A stretch of 64,000 bases of DNA from Azolla caroliniana (lineage: Eukaryota; Polypodiophyta), in assembly GCA_043228905.1 (NCBI GenBank), contig JBHGNT010000017.1, positions 18,662,001 to 18,726,000 on the forward strand. Reading direction: 5' to 3'. Positions within the stretch are counted from its first letter, which is position 1; every line of letters starts with the position of its first letter. The position numbers and the translations under genes are program-made. The notes below the pieces were generated by a model that saw only the letters and a list, made by a program, of their open reading frames with translations, was not told the origin of the DNA and ran no database searches. Below, one piece after another: positions 12,559 through 22,899 of this stretch.

Positions 12559-13270
12559 TGTTGAACACAGTGCTCGGCCACAACCGAGGAATATGATTAA
12601 CTCACAGAAAACAGGAAATACAAAATGCACGAAGTCAATAGAGAGAAGAGTACACAGGATATTTTACGTGGAAAACCCTAAGTGGGAAAAACCACGGGAG
12701 TCCTCAAACTCCAACTATCACTACACACAGAGATGTACAATGGTGAAGCTACAAGGCAACAACCTTGAGTTCACTGTCTTCGCCACAGGCGGCGGTAATA
12801 CACAGAGGCAACGACCTCTTCGTCTCTCTCTCTCTCTCTCTCTCTCTCGGCTGCTCACGTAGCTCCCTCTAAGTGGAAGACAAAAAAAATGAGCAACAAC
12901 ATAAACTGTTTGCCCTAAGTCATATTTATACACATATGACTTTCGAGCTATTTACAAATATAGCCTCAAGGGCCCTTGGCAAACATATTCACAAATATGT
13001 CCCCGCATCCGGATCTCTCTCCGGGTACATTCGTCATCCGGCTCCGTAGCCGGGGTCTTCATCATCCGGCTCCGAAACCGGGGTCTTCATCATCCGGCTC
13101 CGTAGCCGGGATCTTCATCATCCGGCTCCGTAGTCGGGGTCTTCATCATCCGGCTCCGTAGCCGGGGTCTTCATCATCCGGCTCCGTAGCCGGGGTCTTC
13201 ATCATTCGGGTCTTCATTCCCGATTCCCGGACATCCGACCATCCCATCCGGAGGGACCGTAATCCCAACA
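12559..13270 (-). repeat. 3' LTR of copia B (with six 28-bp units)
   Basis: On the plus strand it runs TGTTGAACAC to TCCCAACA (712 bp). On the element's strand the U3 part is 13270 downwards, holding six 28-bp units (13034-13201); a TATA-like TGTATAAATATG lies near 12925-12936; the CT tract and the CACGTAAAAT block follow. Confidence 0.95.
13034..13201. repeat. 28-bp palindromic minisatellite in U3 of copia B (6 units)
   Basis: Six exactly contiguous 28-bp units, each starting TCATCCGGCTCCG. Each core CCGGCTCCGTAGCCGG is an inverted repeat (6-bp arms, 4-bp loop). The other LTR of the same element has five units (17859-17998), and element C has three degenerate ones (63756-63838). Confidence 0.93.
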
Positions 13271-13280
13271 AACTCCCCCT
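13271..13280 (-). other. Polypurine tract of copia B
   Basis: On the minus strand AGGGGGAGTT runs directly into the LTR start TGTTGGG. This is the plus-strand priming site for reverse transcription. It follows the pol stop codon with no gap. Confidence 0.9.
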
Positions 13281-16200
13281 TCACTTCGGCATGGGATGTC
13301 TTTCCAGTCCGACCCTCTTCCGGCACGCTTCCAGCTTGTCGGGTGTGAGCACTTTGGTCAGCATATCTGACCCGTTCTCTTCCGTGTGGATCTTCGTCAG
13401 CACGAACTCCTGGTCTTCTATCCTTTCCCGGATCCAGTGATATCTTCGCTGGATGTGCTTCGTCCGGGAGTGATAGGCCGCGTTCTTTGCAAGGTGGATG
13501 GCACTCTAACTGTCGCAGTAGAGTCGGTACTCCTCTTGCCGGATACCGAGCTCTCTAATGAAGTCCTTCATCCATATTATTTCCTTGCCGGCTTCAACAG
13601 CCACCATGTACTCCGCCTCCGTGGTTGACAACGCAACCGTCTTCTGTAGCCTCGACTGCCACGAAACAGCTCCCCCTGCATACGTCATCACATACCCTGA
13701 TGTGGACCGGCTGGTATCTGCATCAGCCGACATATCCGAATCGGTAAAGCCGTCGAGTTCGGGCTTACCGGAGCCGAATCGGAGGCACACGTTTGCCGTG
13801 CCCTTCAGGTATCGGAGTATCCACTTGACCGCGTTCCAGTGCTCTTTGCCGGGATTGCTCATGTACCGGCTCACCACTCCAACTGCATATCCTATGTCCG
13901 GTCTTGTACACACCATTGCGTACATCAAGCTTCCGACGGCAGAGGCATATGGTACTTTCATCATGTCCTCCTTCTCAGCCTTTGTCTTGGGGCTTTGCTT
14001 GCTGGACAACTTGCAGTTTGCCGGGAGGGTTGACCCGACCGGTCTTGCTTCCGACATGTTGAACCGGTGAAGCACCTTTGTCACGTACTTCTCCTGTGAC
14101 AGCCACAACTGCTTCTTCTTCCGGTCCCGGATGATGTGCATCCCTAGTATTTGCCTCGCCGGACCCAGGTCCTTCATTGAGAAGGTTCGGTGAAGCGCTT
14201 TCTTCAGCGTCCGTATCTTGACCTGGTCCCGTCCGACGATCAACATGTCGTCCACGTATAGGAGGAGTATTAGAAAGTCTCCTCCTTCGAACTTCTTCAC
14301 AAACACGCAGTGATCGGACTGCGTTTTGTGGTACCCTTCGTCGGTCATGAAGGAGTCGAACTTCCGGTACCATTGCCGGGGAGCCTGCTTCAGTCCGTAA
14401 AGGCTCTTCTTCAACCGGCATACCAGGTGCTCCTTCCCTTTCTTCTCGAATCCTTTCGGTTGCTGCATGTAGATCTCTTCTTCGAGGTCACCGTGAAGGA
14501 ATGCCGTCTTCACGTCCATCTGTTCTACCTCGAGGTCCATGCTTGCCGCTATGCTCAGCACCGTCCGGATGGAGGTCATCTTCACTACCGGGGCAAATAT
14601 CTCGTTGAAATCGACGCCCTTCTTCTGCTGGAACCCCTTCACCACGATCCTGGCTTTGTATCTCGGGGGTTTTCCGGCATCTCCCGGTTTCAGCTTGAAC
14701 ACCCACTTGTTCCGAAGTGCCCGCTTTCCTTTCGGCAACTCCACAAGTTCATATGTGTGGTTCTCATGCAGGGAATCCATCTCCTCCTGCATGGCACTTA
14801 ACCACCTGCGGCTATGGGTGTCAAGCTTTGCTTCTTCAAAACTCTCTGGCTCCCCCTCGTCGGTTAGCAGCACGTGCTCTGGTTCCGGAAATCTCCGGGG
14901 GGCCCTTCTCTCTCTTAGAGGATATCTCCGTTTCGGAGCTTCGGTAACCGGCTCCTCCGTTTCCTCTTCATCCGAATCCATTTCGGGATCGGGGCCGGTT
15001 CCGGTATCAGTTTCATCTTCCTCGGCCGGTTCTGTTTCTTCACCGTCTTCGGCCGGACCCTCGAGTGCTAACCGGTCCCTTGCCGGTCGGGACTGCTCCT
15101 CGTAGAGTTGATCCTCACCGGTCGACTTGGAGCTCTTCATCTTCTTCTCCGACTCCCAGTCGGCGAGTGTCTTGTCCTCCATGAAGATGATATCTCGACT
15201 CCTGAATATCTTCTTGTCGACCGGGTCCCATACTCGGTAGCCGAACTCGTCGTCGCCGTAACCGAGGAATATGCATGGCCGGGTCTTTGGATCTAACTTT
15301 CCTCTCCGGTCCTTTGCCACATGCACATATGCGAGACACCCGAACACCTTTAGATGCCGGTAGGATACTTCCCTACCGGTCCACACTCTCTGCGGCGTGT
15401 CTCCGTCCAAAGGTACTGAGGGTGATCTGTTTATCACGTATGTCGCCGTCGACATTGCCTCAGCCCAAAACCCCTTGGGTAATTTCGCATGCGCCAGCAT
15501 ACTCCGGACCCTCTCCATTATGGTCCGGTTCATCCTCTCGGCCAGCCCGTTCAGTTCCGGCGTCTTCGGTACATTAAACTCGAGCCGGATTCCCTTCGAG
15601 CGACAGTACTCCTCGAACTGCCCCCGGTATTCCCCTCCGTTATCCGCTCGTATCGCTTTCAGCTTCTTGCCGGATTCCCTTTCCACTCTCGCGTGGAGTT
15701 CTTTGAAGACGCACAACACTTGGTCCTTTGTCTTCAACGGTGCCGTCCACAGCTTCCGGCTGTGGTCATCAATGAATGTCACGAAGTACCGGGCTCCACC
15801 ATGTGACTTCGTTTCTACTTGACACACGTCAGTGTGCACCAACTCCAATGGTGCGTTACGTCTCGTCGGTGGCCTTGAGTGGAAGGAGGCTCGGTTCTGC
15901 TTACCGGCCAGGCAATCGGTGCACTTCTCCAGATGCACATGCTTCACTGGAATAAGGTTGTCTTCTGCAAGCCTCTTCATCCCCTTCTCGCTCATGTGGC
16001 ACAGTCTCTTGTGCCACAGCTCACCGGCAGTGTCAGCTGCCACGTTCAGCTCCTCCGGACATAGCCGGGAATTCATCAGGTACAGTGTGTTGACCTTCCG
16101 GGCCCGAGCCACTATCAGGCTCCCTTTGCTGAACTTCATGACACTGTTCCGGATGCTACCCGTGTAGCCTTCATCGTCTAGCCTCCCGGCCGAAATCAGG

Positions 16201-17354
16201 TTCAATCGAACCTCCGGAACGTGTCGAACATCCTTCAGCAGCATCTTGCATCCGGTTGATGTCTTCAGCCACACGTCTCCTATGCCGGCAATCCGGCATG
16301 TACCTTCATTTCCCATCCGGACACAGCCGTGCTCACCGGCTATGTAGGATGAGAAGTATTTCTTCTCCGGGGTCAGGTGGAACGACGCTCCGGAATCGAC
16401 CACCCAGGTCATCTCTTCACCGGCAAGGTTCAACTCCCTCTCTTCGGTAATGAGCATTATCTCTTCTTCACTTGCCGTGAGTGCCGTCGTTCCTTTCCGG
16501 TCCTGCCCTCGCCGATCCGGACCTCTCCGGTCCGTGGCTCCCCGGTATGCACCGTTTCGCTCCGGTGACTTCTTCGAATCGGTGTCGTCGGCTCCGTTGT
16601 CTTTTCGGTAATGCCGACAATTCTTCCGGAAGTGCCTCGGCTTCCCACAGTGGAAGCATGTGGGCCTTCCTCTTGACTGCGACCGGGTCCCCGACTTCTC
16701 CCGTCTTTGCGGACTCCGGTTCCGTTGTCTTCCCCGTTCCGATTCGGTAAGCAGCGCCTTCGAGTCGGAGGCCGGTTCTTTATCTCTCCGACGCGCTTCT
16801 TCGTTCAAAATACTTGTCTTTACCGTTTGTAGGGACAAGTTATCTTCGGTGCAGGAGGTGCTGAGAGTCACCACCAAGTTCTCCCAGCTTTCCGGCAATG
16901 TACACATCAGGATGATGGCTTGCATTGCATCCTCCAACGGGAACTTGATCGCCGCAAGCTGGTTCACGAATCCCATGAATGTGCTTACGTGTTCCACCAT
17001 ACTCTCGCCGTCCCGGTACTTGAGGTTCACTATCTTCCTCATCAGGGAGGTCCGGTTCAACGCATTCTTCCTCTCGTAGAGGCCCGACAGCTTCCGCCAC
17101 ATCTCATATGCGTTGGTGTCGTTCGCCACATGTTGTAGAACGCTCACGTCGACGTATTGCCGAATGGTTGCAACGGCTTTCCGGTTCAGAAGCCTCCATT
17201 CCATCTCAAGTACCCCCTTGGGTATTTCCGACCTGTCGATCGGTTCATACAGGTCCCGAACAATGAGCAGATCCTCCATCTTTATCTTCCAGTCGGCGTA
17301 GTTCTGCGCATTCAGCACCATCATCCCCGACTGCCCGTTGCTGCCGCCTTCCAT
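13281..17354 (-). pseudogene. gag-pol polyprotein of copia B, intact but for one amber codon
   Basis: Start chosen at the Met of MEGGSNGQ (17354), 32 bases inside the LTR edge and just after the PBS; an earlier in-frame Met at 17408 lies in the LTR and is unlikely. Stop TGA at 13283-13281, abutting the PPT. Length 1357 codons, normal for copia. Domains in order: GAG; zinc knuckle CFHCGKPRHFRKNC; protease VVDSGASFH; GAG-pre-integrase; integrase with HTDVC, RADNGGEY and NGLAERMNR (D,D,E); RT with LLYVDDMLIVG; RNase H with TTEAEYM and YCDS. Immediately after YCDS a TAG at 13508-13506 stands where relatives have Gln, cutting off the last ~75 residues. Apart from that codon no lesion is seen. A sequencing error is possible. 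Confidence 0.93.
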
Positions 17355-17370
17355 TTTCTGCACCAAGCTC

Positions 17371-17382
17371 GCTCTGATACCA
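17371..17382 (-). other. Primer-binding site of copia B (tRNA-Met)
   Basis: On the minus strand TGGTATCAGAGC follows the 5' LTR (17386-18067) after three bases. It matches the 3' end of initiator tRNA-Met, as in element A. Confidence 0.93.
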
Positions 17383-17385
17383 CTT

Positions 17386-18067
17386 TGTTGAACACAGTGC
17401 TCGGCCACAACCGAGGAATATGATTAACTCACAGAAAACAGGAAATACAAAATGCATGAAGTCAATAGAGAGAATAGTACACAGGATATTTTACGTGGAA
17501 AACCCTAAGTGGGAAAAACCACGGGAGTCCTCAAACTCCAACTATCACTACACACAGAGATGTACAATGGTGAAGCTACAAGGCAACAACCTTGAGTTCA
17601 CTGTCTTCGCCACAGGCGGCGGTAATACACAGAGGCAACAACCTCTTTGTCTCTCTCTCTCTCTCTCTCTCTCGGCTGCTCACGTAGCTCCCTCTAAGTG
17701 GAAGACAAAAAAAAAGAGCAACAACATAAACTGTTTGCCCTAAGTCATATTTATACACATATGACTTTCGAGCTATTTACAAATATAGCCTCAAGGGCCC
17801 TTGGCAAACATATTCACAAATATGTCCCCGCATCCGGATCTCTCTCCGGGTACATTCGTCATCCGGCTCCGTAGCCGGGGTCTTCATCATCCGGCTCCGA
17901 AACCGGGGTCTTCATCATCCGGCTCCGTAGCCGGGGTCTTCATCATCCGGCTCCGTAGCCGGGGTCTGCATCATCCGGCTCCGTAGCCGGGGTCTTCATC
18001 ATTCGGGTCTTCATTCCCGATTCCCGGACATCCAACCATCCCATCCGGAGGGACCGTAATCCCAACA
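17386..18067 (-). repeat. 5' LTR of copia B (with five 28-bp units)
   Basis: 682 bp, TG..CA ended, nearly identical to 12559-13270. It lacks one 28-bp unit (units at 17859-17998) and differs in the length of the CT tract and at a few bases. Confidence 0.95.
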
Positions 18068-18103
18068 GTAATTCTCTAGATAACCCATGTATACGCCCAT
18101 TAC

Positions 18104-18110
18104 GGGGGAG
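18104..18110 (+). other. Polypurine tract of copia A
   Basis: GGGGGAG lies directly before the 3' LTR start TGTCGAATACG. Confidence 0.8.
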
Positions 18111-18441
18111 TGTCGAATACGAGTGTATAATGGCCGTATTCACACTGTCCCTTTGGACAACCCAAGTTCGGGCTATTTCTGTAAATAGCATAAAGGGCAG
18201 TTGCCCTAGGACAGTCACTATATAAAGTGACTTTGTAACCTTTAGTAAAGGTTGGTTGTCATTTGTAACGATTTGCTATTGCAATATAACGGATTGTTTG
18301 TGCCTCTCTCTCTCTCTCTCTCTCTCTCTCCCCCCCCCCCCCCCCCCCCCCCCCCTTTGTGTCTATCTTGCTCATGCATACACAGATTCCTTCATCACAA
18401 ATGTTGCTTGCACTTCCGCATTGACGGCCTTGTCCCCAATA
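18111..18441 (+). repeat. 3' LTR of copia A
   Basis: Matches the 5' LTR throughout, ends CCCAATA (last CA changed to TA) and is followed by the duplication GGGGG. It is ~30 bp longer because the CT tract has expanded and is followed by an uninterrupted run of about 26 C (18330-18355). Confidence 0.95.
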
Positions 18442-18640
18442 GGGGGATCGAAGCCGACTATTAGGAGTGGGTGAGGAAACTTTTGGACTAATTTTTGGTT
18501 GTTAACACAGGATTTTCATGGACATTGGCATTTGCAAGATGTTAATCGACGAGATGACGGATGTGGACTGAATGAAGAAATTATTCTCTGATAAGGATGA
18601 GTGAAGATGGTGGGGGGGTCGAAGCCGACTATCTAATTTA
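18442..18640. repeat. ~165-bp tandem array, right part (rest of unit 4, unit 5)
   Basis: Resumes with GGGGGATCGAAGCCGACTAT, the point at which unit 4 was broken at 7388. Unit 5 starts at 18511 and ends with the same GGGGTCGAAGCCGACTATC motif. This fixes the empty-site structure before copia A inserted. Confidence 0.88.
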
Positions 18641-18696
18641 TTTTTAATAAAATAATTTTGACTGGGTAGATGATTGTGGTGTAACCAGCCTGACGC

Positions 18697-19257
18697 ATGG
18701 CTGTTGTGATAAACCAGAGTGTTGATGCGAAGGAGATTCAATACAAATATATTTTCAATGATCTTGGAGATGAAGGACATGGTCGTTTCGTCATGGGAGA
18801 GGATAGATGGGGGCTGTCCAAGGCAACCAATCATGACATGTGCATTATGGATTGTTTGGTGTCTTCAACCGCAACAGATGAAGAAGGCCTTGATATACAA
18901 ACATTTGCCAAAAAGCAATATCTTGTGGACAAACAAGGTATATATGTTAACCAAGACTACCAACAAATAGGGTGGACAACCAGGTCTGAGTTCCAAAATG
19001 CAAGAACTCTGGCGGAAAAGAATGTTACCAATTCGTTTTTTGGAGCATTTGTGTCTTCAAAGGCTTCTACGTTGATAAGTCCACATCCTGCATTCGTTTT
19101 TGGCTGCAATTCAACTTCAACTTCACTCAATATTGCTAAGGTTTGGGGATTTCAGCATTCCCATCAACGATGGCTTTGCACTGCTCAGCTAAGAGACATC
19201 AATGAAGAAGATAATCCAGTCAAACATGTTTCGTGGGCTCTTAACATTGGGAGGTAG
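18697..19257 (+). CDS. Unrecognised ORF, 186 aa
   Basis: ATG at 18697, TAG at 19255-19257. I do not recognise the protein. It has mixed composition, no evident signal peptide or transmembrane span, and alternating polar/non-polar stretches near the C-terminus (WLCTAQLRDI, VSWALNIGR) that could be beta strands. It starts about 55 bp after the tandem array. A second ORF of similar style (19438-19686) follows in another frame, so the two could be parts of one broken gene or transposon ORF. Codon use looks coding-like, but no homology is claimed. Confidence 0.4.
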   Translation: MAVVINQSVDAKEIQYKYIFNDLGDEGHGRFVMGEDRWGLSKATNHDMCIMDCLVSSTATDEEGLDIQTFAKKQYLVDKQGIYVNQDYQQIGWTTRSEFQNARTLAEKNVTNSFFGAFVSSKASTLISPHPAFVFGCNSTSTSLNIAKVWGFQHSHQRWLCTAQLRDINEEDNPVKHVSWALNIGR

Positions 19258-19437
19258 TGGAATATCCATTTGAACTCTTAAGTTCTCAGCTACAGATCAA
19301 GAATGAGTTTTAACACAGTGAGCTGCTCGGTTAACAAGTTCAAATGAAGTGCAAACTACATCAAAAACTGAAGGAATGATGAGTAGATACATGGTTCACT
19401 ACATTATTTTGTGGTCCTTATCAAAGGCTGTTATTAA

Positions 19438-19686
19438 GTGGACTTGGAAAGACCTCGAGGGAGTGTCTACTTAACAAGATGCGGCTTCATGGAATGTTGT
19501 AAAGATCCTAGAAAACAGACTCTTCAATGGTCTTATGATTTCGGTGGCAACAATTCATCGACACCAACCATTGGAATTCATCGACAAAGTTTCGATCAGA
19601 TTGCGAGGATTTCTACTGGTGGTAGTTTGCTAATCAAAATGAGAGACGAAACGCTTAGAAATGGGTTAGAAATATATGTGGCATAG
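19438..19686 (+). pseudogene. Unrecognised ORF, 82 aa, possible continuation of the 18697 ORF
   Basis: Contains LERPRGSVYLTRC, QTLQWSYDFGG and ISTGGSLLIKMRD, again short alternating stretches. The gap 19258-19437 has stops in all frames, and the downstream sequence to 19760 continues as broken coding-like text. It reads as the decayed C-terminal part of the preceding ORF, but I cannot identify the family. Confidence 0.3.
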
Positions 19687-19964
19687 ACTCCATTAATAAA
19701 GGTCATTGGTGGTAATTCCTTGATTAATATGGACGTTAAAGGTGGTTGGATTGCTGAAGCTACATGATTGTTCAAGAAGTTTTTACTTAAATATGTTGCA
19801 ATATTGACTGTAATAGTGGACTGTTTTGTATATTGACTTCTTTAATACCAATGGAGGATATGTTTTTGGAAAAAAAAGAAAGAAGAAGCTAAATTTAATT
19901 GGTTAAGGGTAGGATAGTTGGGAAACCAGTTATTTGAGGAAACCGGAACAAACCCATAAGTACT

Positions 19965-20044
19965 TATGATACACGGGAACACATGGTGGAATGGGAGCCT
20001 TAGGTATGATACACGGGAACACATGGTGGAATGGGAGCCTTAGG
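19965..20044. repeat. 40-bp perfect tandem duplication
   Basis: The 40-mer from TATGATACACGGG to GGGAGCCTTAGG occurs twice with no mismatch (19965-20004 and 20005-20044), so the duplication is recent. Confidence 0.95.
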
Positions 20045-21439
20045 TGTTAAACTATGTATGTGAACAATCCAAACCCAATCCCAAGAGGGACACCTCCATG
20101 GTCTATCCCAACCTTGAGTCCCAACAACTAGCTCCCCAACGACCTTATATAAGGAAGCCCGAGGATGAAGGAGCCTTGCTCATTATTTTGGCTTACTATA
20201 AAAATCGATGACGCCTGTCATTTTCATCTATTTTTCAAGCAAAACGTCAAGGTTTTAGGCGGGAAGAATCTTCATCAACCACCACTTGCACCTGGATCCA
20301 ATCCGCAAAACTTGTCACGAGAGGTATATATTTAATAATATTTGTTTTAATTAAGTTTTTATCTATGAGTTCTAGTTTTTTGAATGCGGAAGTGAAAGAC
20401 TTCCCCTAACAAAATTTAAAACAAATGAGGAACGCGGTTAACAATTGGGCTTTTTGTTCTTTAGTCTTCCCAAAACATTCTATTGGTTTAATTATTGAGC
20501 TTGAAGGGGTGAGTGTTTTTGTGTTCCCCTCAATGAGCTTATTTTCCAAACCAAGGCAAAACAAAGTAAGAAATCTCATATCACAAAGAAGGTAACGAAT
20601 AGGAAATTTCAAGACATTTCATATTAAAGCATAATTGTGATATCATTGCCCTTCATCCATAATGTAAGAGATTTAGACATCTCAACTAATTTGTCCTAAT
20701 AGATTATCATTTATAGATTCACAACTAGCGATCATAATATTTTAGTAAGTACAACTTTTGCTTTCTAAACTTGGGGTGTTCTGGATTTTAGTCTAGAGTG
20801 AGGTGTTTTAGGCTGGTTTTGTTACAAATGTTAGTTCCTATTAGATCATGCACAATAACCATTGCTCCTATGAATATGGTTTTTGAAATCAATCTTCGCA
20901 ACCCAAGGGCGAAAAACAATATGATTGCCTTAAGGCAATGTTGAAAAGAAGAGGCAAATCTAAGTATAAAACATATATTTTTGCCTTAAGGTTTATGTTA
21001 GTGTAAACCATCCCCTCGAAAGTGAATCATTTCGGCAAAAAGGCTCGCGTGAAAACTAGGTGAGGCAAAAAGCTCAGCAACCCAAGTGCTCCATGACTAA
21101 AATATCTCAAAAGATAGAAATTGCATTCTCTACAATGAAATCTCTGCACGCATTGCATGATGGTGAAATCTAGGTTTAGATTAGGGTTTAGAGCCCAAAT
21201 CCATGTATTGGGGTTAGGTTTTATGTTGCATGCATTTGAAACCATCTGAATATGCTTGCTTTGTGCTTTAGGAACTATTGCATGCATTGCATGATGATTG
21301 CATATATTCGATGCATTGGAAATACATGTGGTATTTGAAGATTGCCATAATTTTGGGTATTGAAACTTTTGTGTATAGATGGCTAGTAGGTCGAAGACAT
21401 TCATATATTGTGTGTAAATAGTGATGCAGGTGTGCTAAC
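20045..21439. other. Gene-poor stretch with a TATA-like site
   Basis: No supported gene. CTTATATAAGG near 20143 followed by a GC-richer segment to 20320 could be a promoter or LTR remnant, but no second copy is in the window. The rest is AT-rich with no ORF of note. Confidence 0.4.
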
Positions 21440-22210
21440 TTGAATGATGGGTTTAGGATTTTTGTAAGAAGGGTTGCAAGGTGCCCCAAATCCAACGATA
21501 TGGATGCTAAAAATAGCATTACGGGAAATAGCACAACAAAGAGGGTCGAGGATATGGAGCCCACACATGATGTAGAGCCAACTGTTGAGGATGTCAAACC
21601 AGATGGCGATTTGATGTACATTCTTGTAATCAATATTGAACTATGGGTTTATTGGTTTTTTTCTAACGCAAATGTTGCATTAGAACATGTAGTGGACCCG
21701 ATGTCCCTCTTTAAATGTGGAAGAGAGTCGGCAAGTATAAAATGTCGCACATGTATTGTTGGAGATTCATGCAGACAAGAGGTACGATGGTTTCTTAAGA
21801 AATCAGAGATCGAGGCTCACTTACAAAAGGCCCATGGAATCCATGTAATACTACAAAGGGAGATGACGATAGAGGAAGAAGAGCAATCGATGTCCGGGTT
21901 AAGCACAACCACCTCATTCTTCAATGATTACGAAAGGCAACGATTGATTCAACGTTTTATGGATCCATAGCTAAAGTATATGAGATCACACCAATCATAC
22001 ATAAGGAAGTCGAGGACGAGTGGAGTGAACCAGTTCAATGTCACTCGGAAACCACTCCGAACATGTGACAAGGCTGAGTTTGTAGCCCGATTCATGGAGC
22101 ATGAGATGGCCATATACGACATGGGGAAGGAGCACCGGATGGCAAAACTGAAGTTAAAGATTGTGACTAGATCGGATTCTTATGTAAATATGGCCAAATA
22201 TTACGTGTGA
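21440..22210 (+). pseudogene. MULE-associated ORFs with Cys/His cluster
   Basis: ORF 21440-21970 (176 aa) contains CRTCIVGDSCRQE followed by EAHLQKAHGIH, a C-x2-C..H-x4-H arrangement that could bind zinc. ORF 21980-22210 follows after 9 nt and contains a basic N-terminus and KLKLKIVTRSD. Neither was recognised as a named family. Position and strand link them to the Ulp1/transposase cluster downstream. Confidence 0.4.
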
Positions 22211-22440
22211 ATCGTATGCAAGTCTAAATCTGGTGTGTAAATCTTATGTAAGACTAAAGATTGTGACGGAATTTCTAGTGTAAGAGTCATGGGATTCCCA
22301 TGTCGGAAGATGAGGGGAATGTGGAGACTGATGGGGGACAAAACCAACAATCAAAATCGACACCATCAAAACCAAGGAGGTCGAAAATCCAATTCCGCAA
22401 GAAAGAGGTGGACCCAGGCGGATGTCAAGAGATTACATCA

Positions 22441-22796
22441 TCCTCGGTAGATAAGGGTTTAGACATTGGGATTGTCTTAGTTGTTCCTAGGAAGGCCATG
22501 AAAACATGGGATAGCACAACAAGAAATAAGTTTAACAGGTATGCCCTTATGGTGTAGATATGAGATAATGAATTAAATTCGTGTGCATTCGTTGTGCAGA
22601 ATAGGGGAGATGGCATCATCCTTAGTAGATAAGGGTTTAGTCATTGGGATTGTCTTCGTTGTTCCTAGGAAGGCCATGAAAACATGGGATAACACAACAA
22701 GAAATAAGTTTAACAAGTATGCCCTTATGGTGTAGATATGAGATAATGAATTAAATTCGTGTGCATTCGTTGTGCAGAATAGGGGAGATGGCATCC
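22441..22796. repeat. 178-bp tandem duplication in the Ulp1-upstream region
   Basis: Segment starting TCCTCGGTAGATAAGGG (22441) repeats at 22619 as TCCTTAGTAGATAAGGG. The two copies are almost identical through GTGCAGAATAGGGGAGATGGCATC. It duplicates a coding stretch (IGIVLVVPRKAMKTWD) with stops at the junction. Confidence 0.9.
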
Positions 22797-22899
22797 ACAT
22801 GGATGATGACCCTCTTCCACATGTGGATGGAGTACTCTCTGCCCCTCGAGATTAGCAAACGGTTTTATTGTCGATCCATTATGGGTACAACTGGCATGG

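Larger units (their letters stand above)
12559..18067 (-). mobile_element. Ty1/copia retrotransposon B (young, nested in A)
   Basis: Bounded by LTRs 12559-13270 and 17386-18067, flanked by the 5-bp duplication GTAAT (12554-12558 and 18068-18072). PBS and PPT sit at the correct inner edges for minus orientation. The LTRs are almost identical apart from copy number of a 28-bp repeat and a few bases, so insertion is recent and later than A. Total 5.5 kb. Only one stop codon breaks its polyprotein. Sister copies in this window: C (63273 on) and the more diverged D (49473 on). Confidence 0.97.
7389..18441 (+). mobile_element. Ty1/copia retrotransposon A (complete but decayed, hosts element B)
   Basis: LTRs 7389-7688 and 18111-18441 bound the element, and the 5-bp duplication GGGGG flanks it (7384-7388 and 18442-18446). 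Order: 5' LTR, PBS, leader, gag-pol with the copia order (GAG, PR, INT, RT, RNase H), 3' region, PPT, 3' LTR. Element B sits in the 3' region at 12559-18067. Without B the length would be about 5.5 kb, normal for copia. The LTRs differ at roughly ten positions plus a CT/C tract expansion. It is inserted inside unit 4 of the ~165-bp array. Confidence 0.95.

Noticed and set aside
13034-13201. Regular 28-bp repeats, possible CRISPR array
   Set aside because: Units are directly contiguous with no unique spacers, lie inside a plant LTR and occur again in each LTR copy.
14310-17423. Many plus-strand ORFs of 60-190 aa
   Set aside because: All are antisense shadows of the copia B polyprotein.
18252-18474. 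Poly-Ser/Leu/Pro ORFs
   Set aside because: Produced by the CT and C tracts of the 3' LTR of copia A.
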